A stretch of 64,000 bases of DNA from Mayfieldus sp038317345 (GCA_038317345.1 JBBQBH010000007.1:6192-70191), one strand, 5' to 3'. Counted from the first letter of the stretch, positions 15,563-25,231 are shown. Numbers and translations: made by a program. Notes: generated by a model from the letters alone, not told the origin.

Positions 15563-17893
15563 ATGATCGCGACGTACATCTCGGCGGCGCTGATCTGCGC
15601 CGCGTCGCTGCTGGTGGGGCGCTCGCTGCTGGCCGTTTTGGGCCATGAACGGTGGTCATGGCTGGAGCCCGCGGTGGGCTTGGCGGCGCTGTTCACGGTC
15701 GCCGGCTTCTTCGCCCGCGCCCCCGGCCACGCGACGACGGCCGCCGTGTTCGTCGTCGTGCTGCTGCTGGCGGCGGCGGTGGCGCTGCGCCTGCCCTATC
15801 AGCGCGGAGAGGCTGCGCGGGGCGGCCTGCTGGTGGCGCTCGTGGTGGCAGTGCTACTGGCGATTCCGTTCGCGATCAGCGGCCGCTTCGGCCTCATCGG
15901 GGTGGGTTTCAACAACGACCTCGGGCTGCACCTGCAGTGGGCCGAGTGGCTGAAGAACGGCCTCGGCCCGGCGCCGGACAGGGGCTACCCGCTCGGGCCG
16001 CACGGACTATCGACGACGATCTCGGCGTTGCCCGGGATCGGCCTCGACAAGGCCTTCATGGGTCTGGTGATTGCGATTCCGGTGCTCACCGCGCTGACCA
16101 CGCTGGCAGTGCTGAAGGAGCTGGGAGCCGCCAGGAGGACCATCGGCGCGGTCCTGGTCGCGCTCTCCTACCTGGCTGTCTCCTACTACGCCCAAAGCGC
16201 CTTCAAGGAGACCGCCGAAGCGCTCTTCGTGCTCGCCTTCGCGATTGCCCTGCCCGCCGCGTGGCCGATTCCCGCCGACCTTCGTGGGCGCCTGCGGACG
16301 CTCGGGCCGCTCGCGGTGCTGGCGGCCGGGATCGTCTTCTCCTACAGCTTTGCGGGCCTCGCCTGGCCGCTCGCCGCGACGGCGATCTTCAGCCTCAGCC
16401 TTCCCGAGGTACGCCGCGGCCTCGCTCCGCGCCGGCTCTGGGCCAACATCACCCGCCCAGTCGTGCTCGCCGCCGCCTTCGTGATCCTGATCGGCGTGGT
16501 CGTGCTGGGGCTCGTCGGACCGTTTGGCTTCGGCAAGAGCTTCGCCGAGGTGCAGAGCGCAAACACCTTCGGGCCGGTCAACCCCGCCGAGGCGCTGGGC
16601 TTCTGGACCTCCTCCAACTACAGGCTCGACACCGCCGGCGGAGCCCACCTGCCCTGGTTGACGGCGGCAATCGGCGCCATCGCCTTGGTCGCCGGATTGG
16701 CCTGGTGGCTGCGCCGTCGTGATTATGCGGTCCCGGCGGCGGTCGGGGGCGGGATCCTGATCTACCTCGCCACGCTGACGCCGCTGAGCGGCGACTACGT
16801 CCGCGGCAAGGCGCTGATGATCGTCGCCCCGCTGGTGATGTTGGTCATCGTCCGCGCCCTGCTTTCTGCGCCGCCCGCCGAGTGGCGAGTGCCGCGAGCC
16901 GGCTGGGGCACGCTTGCGGCGGTCTTCATCGTCGGCGCCGCCTACTCGAGCTTCCTGGTCCTGCGCGACACGCCGATCGCGCCCCCCGGCCACGGTGCGC
17001 AGCTGCGCGCCTTCCTGCCCCAGGTTGCCGGCAAGTCGGTCCTCTACGCGGGCCAGGACCGTTTCGCGCAGTGGGAGCTGCACGGCGCCAATACGAGGAT
17101 TCCGCTGATCGAGTTCCCCGACGACCTCGTCCAGGAGCGGCCGACGAAGCCGTTTGACCTCGGGGTCGCCTACAGCCCGATCGACTTCGACTCGTTCACG
17201 CCCGGCACCCTGGACCGCTTCGACTTCGTGGTCACGACGCGTGCCGCATACGTGAGCAAGGTGCCGCCCAACTTCCGGGCGGCCAGCAAGACCCCCTCCT
17301 TCATCCTCTGGAAGCGAACCGGGCGCACACCGCGGAAGTGGAGGACGCTGCTCGAGGGCGGCGCCCCGGCCGCGCCGCTCGACTGCACGGCGCCGGAGAC
17401 GAAGCTGATGATCTCGCTGCCCGGCAAAGATTCGATCTTCCCGACCCCGGTCGTGGGGCCGAAGGAGAGCTGGGACCACGGGCCGACGCCCGGCCTCGGG
17501 GAGCAGACCAGCCAGACGCTGAACCTGCCGGCCGGGCGCTGGAACCTCTCGCTTCAGTACTTCAGCCCGGTTCCGATCCAGCTGCGGGCGCCCGCCGCGG
17601 GCCTCGACGTACATCTCCCCGCGGCGCTCGACGGGCAGCGGCCCAACCAGCTGAGCCTGTACAACGACGGTCAATACTGGCCCGCCGGCCCGCTCGACCT
17701 CAGCTCATCGGCGCGGGTGCGGTTCACGGTTTCAGTCAACGACCCGAACACCCTCCAACGCCTCACGGGCTATGACGACACGGCCTTCCTCGGCGAGCTG
17801 ACCGCGAGGCCGGTCGGCCCCGAGCACCGCACCACCTTGGCGCAGGCCTGCGGCTCCTGGGTCGACTTCTACAGCGGCGGCCGCCTGCCTTGA
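15563..17893 (+). CDS. large polytopic membrane protein, possibly GT-C-like
   Basis: A 776-residue protein with about a dozen hydrophobic helices over roughly residues 1-475, then a soluble domain of about 300 residues ending '...SWVDFYSGGRLP'. The first large loop contains 'NNDLGLHLQWAEWLKNG' and 'GYPLGPHG', an arrangement like the acidic first loop of GT-C glycosyltransferases that use lipid-linked sugars, but no diagnostic motif lets me assign it. The soluble C-terminus is beta-rich and could face outside. It is divergent from the cyclase gene with about 190 bases between starts and convergent with the HAD gene downstream. Confidence 0.7.
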   Translation: MIATYISAALICAASLLVGRSLLAVLGHERWSWLEPAVGLAALFTVAGFFARAPGHATTAAVFVVVLLLAAAVALRLPYQRGEAARGGLLVALVVAVLLAIPFAISGRFGLIGVGFNNDLGLHLQWAEWLKNGLGPAPDRGYPLGPHGLSTTISALPGIGLDKAFMGLVIAIPVLTALTTLAVLKELGAARRTIGAVLVALSYLAVSYYAQSAFKETAEALFVLAFAIALPAAWPIPADLRGRLRTLGPLAVLAAGIVFSYSFAGLAWPLAATAIFSLSLPEVRRGLAPRRLWANITRPVVLAAAFVILIGVVVLGLVGPFGFGKSFAEVQSANTFGPVNPAEALGFWTSSNYRLDTAGGAHLPWLTAAIGAIALVAGLAWWLRRRDYAVPAAVGGGILIYLATLTPLSGDYVRGKALMIVAPLVMLVIVRALLSAPPAEWRVPRAGWGTLAAVFIVGAAYSSFLVLRDTPIAPPGHGAQLRAFLPQVAGKSVLYAGQDRFAQWELHGANTRIPLIEFPDDLVQERPTKPFDLGVAYSPIDFDSFTPGTLDRFDFVVTTRAAYVSKVPPNFRAASKTPSFILWKRTGRTPRKWRTLLEGGAPAAPLDCTAPETKLMISLPGKDSIFPTPVVGPKESWDHGPTPGLGEQTSQTLNLPAGRWNLSLQYFSPVPIQLRAPAAGLDVHLPAALDGQRPNQLSLYNDGQYWPAGPLDLSSSARVRFTVSVNDPNTLQRLTGYDDTAFLGELTARPVGPEHRTTLAQACGSWVDFYSGGRLP

Positions 17894-17929
17894 GTTGGCC
17901 GGCGCATTCGCGCGCCGAAGCCGCCGCAG

Positions 17930-18598
17930 TTACTTGAGCGGGAGGCCCTCCTCCAGCGTCGCCACGGCGTGGTCGGCGCCGGCCGCGAGCAGCTGCTCGA
18001 CCGAGTAGGCGCCGGTGGCAACGCCGACCACCTCAATGGCCGCGCCGTGCCCCGCCTCCACGTCGAGCGGCGTATCGCCAACCGCCAGACACTCCTCGGG
18101 CTCCAGCGATCCCCCCGAGACAAGCTCCGCCCGTTTGATCGCGTACTTCGTCAATTCGACCCGGTCGGTCGAGTCTGAGCCATAGCCGCCAAAGCTGAAA
18201 AAGCGGTTCAGGTTGGCTCGGGAGAGCTTGATGTGCGCCGCCGCCTCGACGTTTCCCGTCACCAAGCCAAGCAGCACGCCGTCCTTCACCAGATTCAAGA
18301 GCAGGGCCTCGACTCCGGGCATCACCCGGTAGCGCTTCGACTCCGCCACCGCGCCCGCGAGGTAGTGCTGGCGCCGGGCCATGAGGCGAGCGAACTCGTC
18401 GCGCTTCGGCTCTCGTCCAAGCACACCCGTGAAGGTCAGGCGCCCGACCTCGGGGTCGGTCATTCCGGCATGGCTGAACTCGTCGATCTCCGCCTTTACG
18501 TCGTAGAGCTCCTCGAAGGCACGCCGCCAGGCCTCGGCTCCCGCCCCTCCGGTGGCGATCAGGGTCCCGTCGATGTCGAAGAGGACCGCCTCGATCAA
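17930..18598 (-). CDS. HAD-superfamily phosphatase (phosphoglycolate phosphatase-like)
   Basis: A 222-residue HAD hydrolase with motif I 'LFDIDGTL', a helical cap, motif II around 'GLVTGN', the motif III Lys, and motif IV 'AVGDTPLDVEAG'. Fold and length match phosphoglycolate phosphatase/beta-phosphoglucomutase-like enzymes acting on small phosphosugars. The start is TTG at 18598, which overlaps the pgi stop as TTGA, so translation is probably coupled. Position at the end of the tkt-tal-pgi operon suggests a sugar-phosphate housekeeping role, an inference from context. Confidence 0.85.
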   Translation of the reverse strand: MIEAVLFDIDGTLIATGGAGAEAWRRAFEELYDVKAEIDEFSHAGMTDPEVGRLTFTGVLGREPKRDEFARLMARRQHYLAGAVAESKRYRVMPGVEALLLNLVKDGVLLGLVTGNVEAAAHIKLSRANLNRFFSFGGYGSDSTDRVELTKYAIKRAELVSGGSLEPEECLAVGDTPLDVEAGHGAAIEVVGVATGAYSVEQLLAAGADHAVATLEEGLPLK

Positions 18599-20235
18599 GG
18601 CTTGCGGGCCGCCTGGTAACGGCGGAGCAGCTCCCTTGTCGAGCTGTCGAGGTCCGGCCTCGCCTCCTCGTGGGCCTGGAAGGCGGCCTCGATCCTGCGC
18701 GCCAGCACCTTGCCCAGCTCGACGCCCCACTGGTCGAAGGAGTCGATCGACCACACCGTCCCCTGGACAAAGACGCTGTGCTCGTACAGCGCCACCAGCG
18801 TCCCCAGCGTGCGCGGGTCAAGCCGCTCGGCGAAGATCGTGTTCGAGGGCCGGTTTCCCTCGAAGACACGATGGGGGACCAGCTCCTCCAGCGTTCCCTC
18901 CTCGCGGACCTCCTCCGCCGTCCTGCCGAAGGCCAGCGCCTGGGTCTGCGCGAGGACGTTGGCGACCAGCAGGTCGTGGTGCTGGCCGAGCGGGTTGAGG
19001 CTTCGGTGAAAACCGATGAAGTCGCAGGGGATCAGCTTCGTTCCCTGGTGGATCAGCTGGTAGAAGGAGTGCTGGCCGTTGGTCCCCGGCTCGCCCCAGT
19101 AGATCGCCCCGGTCTCGTAGTCGACAGCGGTGCCGTCGAGGGTCACGTGCTTGCCGTTGGACTCCATGGTCAGCTGCTGCAGGTAGGCCGGGAAGCGCTT
19201 CAGGTACTGGTCGTAGGGCAGCACGGCGACCGTCTCAGCGCCGAAGAAGTCGCCGTACCAGACCGCCAGCAGCCCCATCAGGGCGGGCAGGTTGCGCTCC
19301 GTCGGGGTCTCGAGAAAGTGCTCGTCCATGGCGTGAAATCCGGCCAGCATCTCGCCGAAGCGCTCGGGACCGATCGCGACCATGGTCGAGAGGCCGATCG
19401 CCGAGTCCATCGAATAGCGGCCCCCCACCCACTCCCAGAAGCCGAACATGTTGGCGGAGTCGATGCCGAACTTCGCCACCTCTTCGGTATTGGTGGAGAC
19501 GGCGACGAAGTGCTTTGCGACCGCCTCCTCGTCGCCGAGCCCGGCGGCGACCCAAGCCCGTGCCGTGCGCGCGTTGGTCATCGTCTCCAGCGTCGTGAAG
19601 GTCTTCGAGGAGACGATGAAAAGCGTTTCCGCCGGGTCGAGGTCGCGGGTCGCCTCGGCGAAGTCGGTTCCGTCGACGTTGGAGACGAAGCGAAAGGTCA
19701 TCTCGCGCTTGGAGTAGTGGCGCAGCGCCTCGTAGGCCATCACCGGCCCGAGGTCCGAGCCGCCGATGCCGATGTTGATCACGTTGCGGATCGGCTTGCC
19801 GCTATGGCCGCGCCACTCGCCGCTCCGCACCCGCTCGGCGAAGGCGCTCATCCGATCGAGAACCTCGTGCACCTCCTTGACGACGTCGACGCCGTCGACG
19901 ATCAGCGAGCGCTCGCGCGGCATCCGCAGCGCCACGTGCAGCACGGAGCGGTCCTCCGACACGTTGATGCGATCGCCGCGGAACATCGCCTCGCGGCGCT
20001 CGGCGAGGCCCGACTGCTCCGCCAGCTGGAATAGCAGCGCCAGCGTCTCGTCGTCGACCCGGTTCTTGGAGTAGTCGAGGTACAGCCCGGCGCCCTCGGC
20101 CGCCAACCGCGTCCCCCTCTTCGGGTCCTCGGCGAACAGATCGCGCAGGTGGCGAGACTTGACCTGGGCGTAGTCGCGCTCCAGCTCCCGCCACGCCGGG
20201 CGATCTCTGAGCGGTGCGATCTTCTCCTGCGCCAT
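18595..20235 (-). CDS. pgi: glucose-6-phosphate isomerase
   Basis: Interconverts glucose 6-phosphate and fructose 6-phosphate, linking glycolysis and the pentose phosphate cycle. The 546-residue protein matches the long bacterial/eukaryotic-type PGI: 'VINIGIGGSDLGPVMAYEAL', 'FIVSSKTFTTLETMTNARTAR', 'WVGGRYSMDSAIGLSTMVAIG', 'GEPGTNGQHSFYQLIHQG' and near the C-terminus 'SIDSFDQWGVELGKVLA', carrying the phosphate loop, catalytic Glu, His and Lys. It is third in a leftward operon tkt-tal-pgi-HAD, 33 bases after tal. Confidence 0.97.
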   Translation of the reverse strand: MAQEKIAPLRDRPAWRELERDYAQVKSRHLRDLFAEDPKRGTRLAAEGAGLYLDYSKNRVDDETLALLFQLAEQSGLAERREAMFRGDRINVSEDRSVLHVALRMPRERSLIVDGVDVVKEVHEVLDRMSAFAERVRSGEWRGHSGKPIRNVINIGIGGSDLGPVMAYEALRHYSKREMTFRFVSNVDGTDFAEATRDLDPAETLFIVSSKTFTTLETMTNARTARAWVAAGLGDEEAVAKHFVAVSTNTEEVAKFGIDSANMFGFWEWVGGRYSMDSAIGLSTMVAIGPERFGEMLAGFHAMDEHFLETPTERNLPALMGLLAVWYGDFFGAETVAVLPYDQYLKRFPAYLQQLTMESNGKHVTLDGTAVDYETGAIYWGEPGTNGQHSFYQLIHQGTKLIPCDFIGFHRSLNPLGQHHDLLVANVLAQTQALAFGRTAEEVREEGTLEELVPHRVFEGNRPSNTIFAERLDPRTLGTLVALYEHSVFVQGTVWSIDSFDQWGVELGKVLARRIEAAFQAHEEARPDLDSSTRELLRRYQAARKP

Positions 20236-20268
20236 CCGCGCTCCTCAGGGGATCCTGGGGGAGGTCAC

Positions 20269-21354
20269 TCAGGCGACCGCTTTGACCTTGCCCTCGATCG
20301 TCGCGAGCAGTTCGTTCCAGGACTTGACGAACGTATCCGCTCCCTCCCTCTGAAGCTGGGTGGCGAGGGCGTCGGTGTCGATTCCGGCCTCGTTGAAGGC
20401 GGCCAGCACCTCTTCGGCGTCGCCCCCGTCCGGCGGCAGCGGCTCACGCACCTCGCCGTGGTCGGCGAAGGCGAGCAGAGTCTTGTCGGGCATCGTGTTG
20501 ATCGTCAGCGGGGCCGCGAGCGCTTCGACGTAGAGGACGTCGGAGGCCTCAGGGTCTTTGGTGCCGGTGCTCGCCCAGAGCACGCGCTGCGGCCGTGCGC
20601 CCTCGTTCTCGAGCCGCTGCCAGCGGTCGGAGTCGTGCAGCTCGCGGTAGGCGCGATAGGTGCGCTTGGCGACCGCGATCCCGAGCTTGTCGCGCAGCTC
20701 GCCGGGAACCACGTCGATCACCGCCCTGTCCCAGCGGCTGATGAACAACGAGGCGACCGATGGCACGTCCGGGTCGTCTCCGTCCTCGATTCGCCGCTCG
20801 ATCCCGCGCATGTAGGCCTCGGCGGCGGCGAGGTAGTGCTCGGTCGAGAACAGCAGCGTCACGTTGATCGGGATCGCGGCGTGGATCGACTCCTCGATCG
20901 CCTTGGTCCCGGCCATCGTTCCAGGGATCTTGATGAAGATGTTGTTGCGCTTCGACTCGATGTGGAGCCGCTCGGCCTGCTCGATCGTCGCCTCGGTGTC
21001 GTTGGCGATCAGCGGCGAGACCTCCAGCGAGACCCAGCCGTCGACGCCGTCGGTTCGCTCGTGGGCGGCGACGAAAAGGTCCGCGGCCTGGCGCAGGTCC
21101 TCGAGCGCCAGCTCGAAGAACAGGTCCTGGTCTGAGCGCCCCTGCTCGTGCAGGGCGCGGATCGAGTCGTCGTAGGCCGACCCGGAGCCGATCGCGTTGT
21201 CGAAGATGGTCGGGTTGGAGGTCAGCCCGGTGAGCGACAGCTCATCGATGTAGTTGCGCAGCACCCCGCTCGTCAACATTTGTCGGTCGATGTTGTCGAC
21301 CCAGAGGCTCTGGCCAAGCTCGTGCAGCCGCTGTGTAGGTTTCGAATCGGTCAC
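20269..21354 (-). CDS. tal: transaldolase
   Basis: Moves a dihydroxyacetone unit from sedoheptulose 7-phosphate to glyceraldehyde 3-phosphate. The 361-residue protein is of the longer actinobacterial/cyanobacterial transaldolase type: 'LTGLTSNPTIFDNAIG', 'WVSLEVSP', the Schiff-base Lys in 'NNIFIKIPGT', 'INVTLLFS' and 'VASLFISRWD'. The start is GTG 21354. It sits 55 bases downstream of tkt and 33 bases upstream of pgi in one operon. Confidence 0.96.
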   Translation of the reverse strand: MTDSKPTQRLHELGQSLWVDNIDRQMLTSGVLRNYIDELSLTGLTSNPTIFDNAIGSGSAYDDSIRALHEQGRSDQDLFFELALEDLRQAADLFVAAHERTDGVDGWVSLEVSPLIANDTEATIEQAERLHIESKRNNIFIKIPGTMAGTKAIEESIHAAIPINVTLLFSTEHYLAAAEAYMRGIERRIEDGDDPDVPSVASLFISRWDRAVIDVVPGELRDKLGIAVAKRTYRAYRELHDSDRWQRLENEGARPQRVLWASTGTKDPEASDVLYVEALAAPLTINTMPDKTLLAFADHGEVREPLPPDGGDAEEVLAAFNEAGIDTDALATQLQREGADTFVKSWNELLATIEGKVKAVA

Positions 21355-21409
21355 AACTCTGTCCGTTCGCGCTCGGCACAGCGCGATGCCCTTTGCTTGA
21401 GCCTCGCGC

Positions 21410-23470
21410 TCACAACACCTCCCGTGCCGCCTCGACGACGCGGTCCGGAGTGAAGCCGAACTTTCGCTGGACCTCCTTCAACGGCGCCGAGACCCCGAAG
21501 GTGTGCATGCCGACGATCTTGCCCTGCGGGCCGACGTAGCGGTCCCAGCCCAGAGTCGAGGCCTGCTCGACCGCGACCCGTGCCTGTACCCCCTCTGGAA
21601 GCACGCTCTCCCGATACTCCTCGGGCTCGTTGTCGAACAGGTACCAGGAGGGCAGGCTCACGACCCGAGCGCGGATCCCGTCGGCGAGCAGGTCCTCGTA
21701 GGCGTCAACCGCGAGATGCACCTCGCTGCCGGTCGCGATCAGGATCACCTGCGGCTCTCCTTCGCTGTCGGCCAGCACGTAGCCGCCCCGCGCCAGCCCT
21801 TCCGCGGAGGCGTAACGGCTGCGGTCCAGAGTCGGTACGTCCTGGCGGGTCAGCACCAGCGCCGTCGGCTCGTGGCGCTGCTGCATGATCACCCGCCACG
21901 CTTCGGCGACCTCGTTGCCGTCGCATGGGCGGATCACATTGAGACCGGGTATCGCTCGAAGGGAGGCGAGTTGCTCGACCGGCTGGTGGGTCGGCCCGTC
22001 CTCGCCGAGGCCGATCGAGTCGTGGCTGAACCAATGCACCACCGGCAGCTCCATCAGCGCCGAAAGGCGGATCGATGGCCGCGCATAGTCGGAGAAGGTC
22101 AGATAGGTGGACCAGACCGGGCGCAGCTTGCTCAGCGAGAGACCATTTGAGATCGCCGCCGACTCATGCTCGCGGATCCCGTAGTGGAGCTCGCGTCCGC
22201 TGCGGTCCTCGGGCGAGAAGGTCCCGGCCTCCTCAAAGTCGAGGCCGTTGGACGCAGAGCCGGTGAGGTCGGCCGAGCCGCTGACCAGCCACGGCACCCG
22301 CGGCGCGATCGAGTTCAGCACCTTGTTGGAGGACTTGCGGGTCGCCAGCCCCTTCGGGTCGGCGTCGAAGCTCGGGATGTCGTTGTCCCAGCCGTCGGGA
22401 ATCTCGCGGTGCTGCATCTGGTCGATCCCGTTGGCGAAGGTCTCGTGCTCGCGCTCATAGCTGACCTGGAGCCGCCCCCACTCCTTTCGCAACCGCTCGC
22501 CGCGCTCCCCGATGCCAGCCGCGAAGTGCTCGTAGACGCCTTCGGGGACCAGGAACTCGGCGTCCTCGGGCCAGCCATACGCCCGTTTGGTCTCCCGTAC
22601 CTCCTCCTCCCCCAGGGGCTCTCCGTGTGCCTCCGCCGTGTCCTGCTTGTGGGGCGAGCCGTAGCCGATGTGGCTGTCGACGATGATCAGGGTCGGGCGG
22701 TCGTGCTCCTCGCGGAAGGTCTCGAAGGCTCGCGTGAGCAGCTCGAGGTCGTTGGCGTCGCCGACCCTGGTCACGTTCCAGCCGTAGCCCATAAAGCGGG
22801 CAGCGACGTCGTCGGAGTAGGCGAGCTCGGTGCTCCCGTCGATCGTGATGTGGTTGTTGTCGTAGACCCAGCAGAGGTTGTCGAGCTGCTGATGCCCGGC
22901 GACCGAGCCGGCCTCGCTGGAGACGCCCTCCATGAAGTCGCCGTCGCCGCAGAACGCGTAGACGTCGAAGTCGAACATCTCGAAGCCGGGCCGGTTGAAG
23001 GTCGCGGCCTCCCACTTGCTGGCGATCGCCATCCCGACCGAGGTCGCGATGCCCTGGCCGAGGGGGCCGGTGGTCGTCTCCACGCCCGAGGTCAGGTGGT
23101 ACTCGGGATGTCCGGGGCAGTGGGAATCGAGCTGCCGGAATGCCTTGATGTCATCGAGGCTGACGCTCGGCTCGCCGAGTGTCTCGTAGTCGGGATCGAC
23201 GGCCCGCACGCCGGTCAGGTGAAGCAGCGAGTAGAGCAGCATCGAGGCGTGGCCGTTGGAAAGCACGAAGCGATCGCGGTTCGGCCAGATCGGATCCATC
23301 GGGTCGAAGCGCAGGAAGCGCTGCCAGAGCACGTATGCGACCGGCGCCAGCGCCATCGGCGTTCCGGGGTGGCCCGAGTTCGCTTTCTGGATCGCGTCGA
23401 TCGACAGCGTGCGGATCGTGTTGATGCACAACGTGTCGATGTCGGTCTTCGCTGGTGCCGCTACTTCCAT
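21410..23470 (-). CDS. tkt: transketolase
   Basis: Thiamine-diphosphate enzyme that transfers two-carbon units between pentose, erythrose and hexose phosphates. The 686-residue protein has the N-terminal 'NSGHPGTPMALAPV', the ThDP motif 'GDGDFMEGVSSEAGSVAG...NN', 'HIGYGSPHKQDT', and the pyrimidine domain with 'FSHDSIGLGEDGPTHQPVEQ'. First gene of the leftward tkt-tal-pgi-HAD operon; 45 bases separate its ATG from the divergent rpiA start, so the two units may share a regulatory region. Confidence 0.97.
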   Translation of the reverse strand: MEVAAPAKTDIDTLCINTIRTLSIDAIQKANSGHPGTPMALAPVAYVLWQRFLRFDPMDPIWPNRDRFVLSNGHASMLLYSLLHLTGVRAVDPDYETLGEPSVSLDDIKAFRQLDSHCPGHPEYHLTSGVETTTGPLGQGIATSVGMAIASKWEAATFNRPGFEMFDFDVYAFCGDGDFMEGVSSEAGSVAGHQQLDNLCWVYDNNHITIDGSTELAYSDDVAARFMGYGWNVTRVGDANDLELLTRAFETFREEHDRPTLIIVDSHIGYGSPHKQDTAEAHGEPLGEEEVRETKRAYGWPEDAEFLVPEGVYEHFAAGIGERGERLRKEWGRLQVSYEREHETFANGIDQMQHREIPDGWDNDIPSFDADPKGLATRKSSNKVLNSIAPRVPWLVSGSADLTGSASNGLDFEEAGTFSPEDRSGRELHYGIREHESAAISNGLSLSKLRPVWSTYLTFSDYARPSIRLSALMELPVVHWFSHDSIGLGEDGPTHQPVEQLASLRAIPGLNVIRPCDGNEVAEAWRVIMQQRHEPTALVLTRQDVPTLDRSRYASAEGLARGGYVLADSEGEPQVILIATGSEVHLAVDAYEDLLADGIRARVVSLPSWYLFDNEPEEYRESVLPEGVQARVAVEQASTLGWDRYVGPQGKIVGMHTFGVSAPLKEVQRKFGFTPDRVVEAAREVL

Positions 23471-23515
23471 CTCTTGCTCTCGATCCTAGCCCTCCGAGGA
23501 TAGATTCCCGATCAC

Positions 23516-24172
23516 GTGGGCGCCGATACCGACACCCAGACCGAGAAGCGGATTGCTGCAGAGGCCGCCGCAGAGCTGGTCGAGGATGGAATGACGGTAG
23601 GGCTGGGAACCGGCTCAACCGTTGCCTTTCTGTTGCCTGCGCTGGTTGGACTGGAGCTGCGCTGCGTCGCCACCTCGATGGAGACAGAGGAACTGGGGCG
23701 CGAGCTGGGACTGGCGGTGGAGCCGTTCAACGCGCTGGTCAAGCTCGACATCGCGATCGATGGGGCCGACCAGATCGCTCCCGACGGATGGCTGGTGAAG
23801 GGCGGCGGCGGCGCCCATACGCGGGAGAAGATCGTCGCCGCGACCGCGCAGCGCTTCGTCGTGATCGGGGACTCGAGCAAGCCGACCGACAAACTGGCGC
23901 CCCCGGTGCCATTGGAGCTCTTCAATTTCGGGTTCTTGGCGACGATCGAGCGGCTCGGCGAGATCGGCGACGTGCGCCGCCGCGACGCCCAGGCCAGCCC
24001 CGACGGCGGCGTGATCGCCGACTTCTTCGGCGAGGTAGGCGACCCAGCCGAGCTGGCCGCACGACTGTCGGCCGAGCCCGGCGTCGTCGACCACGGCCTC
24101 TTCCCGGCGTCGATGGTCAGCGACGTGCTGATCGGGCGCGGCGAGGAGGTCGAGCGATTGACGATCGGCTGA
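23516..24172 (+). CDS. rpiA: ribose-5-phosphate isomerase A
   Basis: Interconverts ribose 5-phosphate and ribulose 5-phosphate. The 218-residue protein has 'VGLGTGSTVAFLLPAL', 'DIAIDGADQIAPDGWLVKGGGGAHTREKIVA' in parts (catalytic Asp, Glu and Lys), and 'VIGDSSKPTDKLA'. GTG start at 23516. It runs divergently from tkt with a 45-base gap, which places the non-oxidative pathway genes side by side. Confidence 0.95.
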   Translation: MGADTDTQTEKRIAAEAAAELVEDGMTVGLGTGSTVAFLLPALVGLELRCVATSMETEELGRELGLAVEPFNALVKLDIAIDGADQIAPDGWLVKGGGGAHTREKIVAATAQRFVVIGDSSKPTDKLAPPVPLELFNFGFLATIERLGEIGDVRRRDAQASPDGGVIADFFGEVGDPAELAARLSAEPGVVDHGLFPASMVSDVLIGRGEEVERLTIG

Positions 24173-24246
24173 GAGACGCGAACGGCGCCGGCGGGACGCG
24201 AGCTGTTTGGCGGCGTCAGCTCCGCGCGATCGCGCTGCTGCCTGGA

Positions 24247-24717
24247 ATGGTTGTGGTCGTCGTGCCGGCGCTTCTCGTCTGGGCCCACGGAACCGACGTC
24301 GGCTGGGATCTGCCGGCACCGTTTGGTGCCTTCCTCGTTGGCGCGGGAGCCGGCGTCGCACTCGTTGGGTTCAGGCTCTGGCTTGAGACGATCCGCCTCT
24401 TCGTCGAGGTCGGCCGCGGGACGCTCGCTCCCTGGGACCCACCGCGAAGGTTCGTCGTCCGCGGCCCCTACCGGCGGGTGCGCAACCCGATGATCAGCGC
24501 ACTCGGATTCGTGCTGCTGGGCGAGGTCGCAGTGCTCGGATCGCAGTGGGTGCTGATCCTGTTCGTCTGGTTCGCGATCGTCAACGCCATCTACATTCCG
24601 CTGCTCGAGGAGCCGAGGCTGGCGCGTCGCTTCGGCGCTGACTACGAAGAGTACCGGCGGGCCGTGCCGCGCTGGATCCCACGGCGCACGCCATGGTCGC
24701 AGGGCGGGAGCAGCTAG
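24247..24717 (+). CDS. isoprenylcysteine methyltransferase-like membrane protein
   Basis: A small polytopic protein with hydrophobic segments VVVVVPALLVWAHG, FGAFLVGAGAGVALVGFRLW and a pair around 'ALGFVLLGEVAVLGSQWVLILFVW'. The signature 'GPYRRVRNPMISA' and C-terminal 'EEPRLARRFGADYEEYRRAVPRW' mark the ICMT/phospholipid methyltransferase (PEMT) family, which uses S-adenosylmethionine at the membrane. The start is uncertain: ATG 24247 gives 156 residues, while the open frame reaches back to a CTG overlapping the rpiA stop (24169). Co-transcription with rpiA is likely from spacing. Confidence 0.75.
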   Translation: MVVVVVPALLVWAHGTDVGWDLPAPFGAFLVGAGAGVALVGFRLWLETIRLFVEVGRGTLAPWDPPRRFVVRGPYRRVRNPMISALGFVLLGEVAVLGSQWVLILFVWFAIVNAIYIPLLEEPRLARRFGADYEEYRRAVPRWIPRRTPWSQGGSS

Positions 24718-24962
24718 GCGGGTCCCACCCAGGGACCACCGATGTCGCGCATCGGGCGGGGATCGTCCGGGGTCGGCGGGCGCTCGTCGGCCCGCGTCTC
24801 GGTAGATAGCCCATCCTCGCTCTGGGGTGGCAGCGAGATCTTCGCCACGTCCCAGGTCCCGTCCTTCGCCTGATGGGGGATCCAGCGGTGCGTCTCGCGG
24901 TCAGGATGCTCCGCGGCAAGCCTCGTGCACTCCTGCTCAGCCTCTTGGCGGGTCATCGGCAT
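24714..24962 (-). CDS. small conserved-type hypothetical protein
   Basis: Encodes about 82 residues, hydrophilic, beginning MPMTRQEAEQECTRLAAEHP and containing 'THRWIPHQAKDGTWDVAKISLPP', then a Pro-rich acidic tail. The central Trp-rich stretch and length resemble small actinobacterial proteins of unknown function. Starts at 24962 or 24956 are both possible. The stop overlaps the convergent methyltransferase stop by three bases, an arrangement consistent with two real genes meeting end to end. Confidence 0.6.
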   Translation of the reverse strand: MPMTRQEAEQECTRLAAEHPDRETHRWIPHQAKDGTWDVAKISLPPQSEDGLSTETRADERPPTPDDPRPMRDIGGPWVGPA

Positions 24963-24982
24963 CAAGGTACTCTTGCCAGGCC

Positions 24983-25231
24983 GTGGAGATCTTCGACCAG
25001 CTCCGTATCTCGTTCTGGATCGCCGTCGCCGGAGTGATCGTCCTCTACGCCTTCTTCGTCGCGCTGGCCGGCGTCTCGCTCGCCCAGCTGGTCGGCGTGA
25101 CCATTGTGGTGGGCGCCCTCGCGGCGATCTTCATACTTCGCAACCTGCGCGTCGCCAGGGAGCTGGCGAATCGTGGCAACCCGCAGCTGCGTCACACCAT
25201 GAACCGTATCCGCGAGCGGCGCGGCTTCTAG
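24983..25231 (+). CDS. small two-helix membrane protein
   Basis: From GTG 24983 the frame gives 82 residues: a short N-terminus (EIFDQLRI), two hydrophobic helices (FWIAVAGVIVLYAFFVALA and LVGVTIVVGALAAIFIL), and a basic C-terminal tail (RNLRVARELANRGN... RERRGF). It looks like a cytoplasmic-tailed hairpin membrane protein; no function can be given. It is divergent from the 82-residue gene to the left with 20 bases between starts. Confidence 0.6.
   Translation: MEIFDQLRISFWIAVAGVIVLYAFFVALAGVSLAQLVGVTIVVGALAAIFILRNLRVARELANRGNPQLRHTMNRIRERRGF

Noticed and set aside
16007..17674. 555-codon frame antisense to the large membrane protein
   Set aside because: Low-complexity charged translation, no domain; the sense frame has clear membrane helices.
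18670..20034. 454-codon frame antisense to pgi
   Set aside because: Shadow of a certain pgi gene; no ribosome site or recognisable motif.
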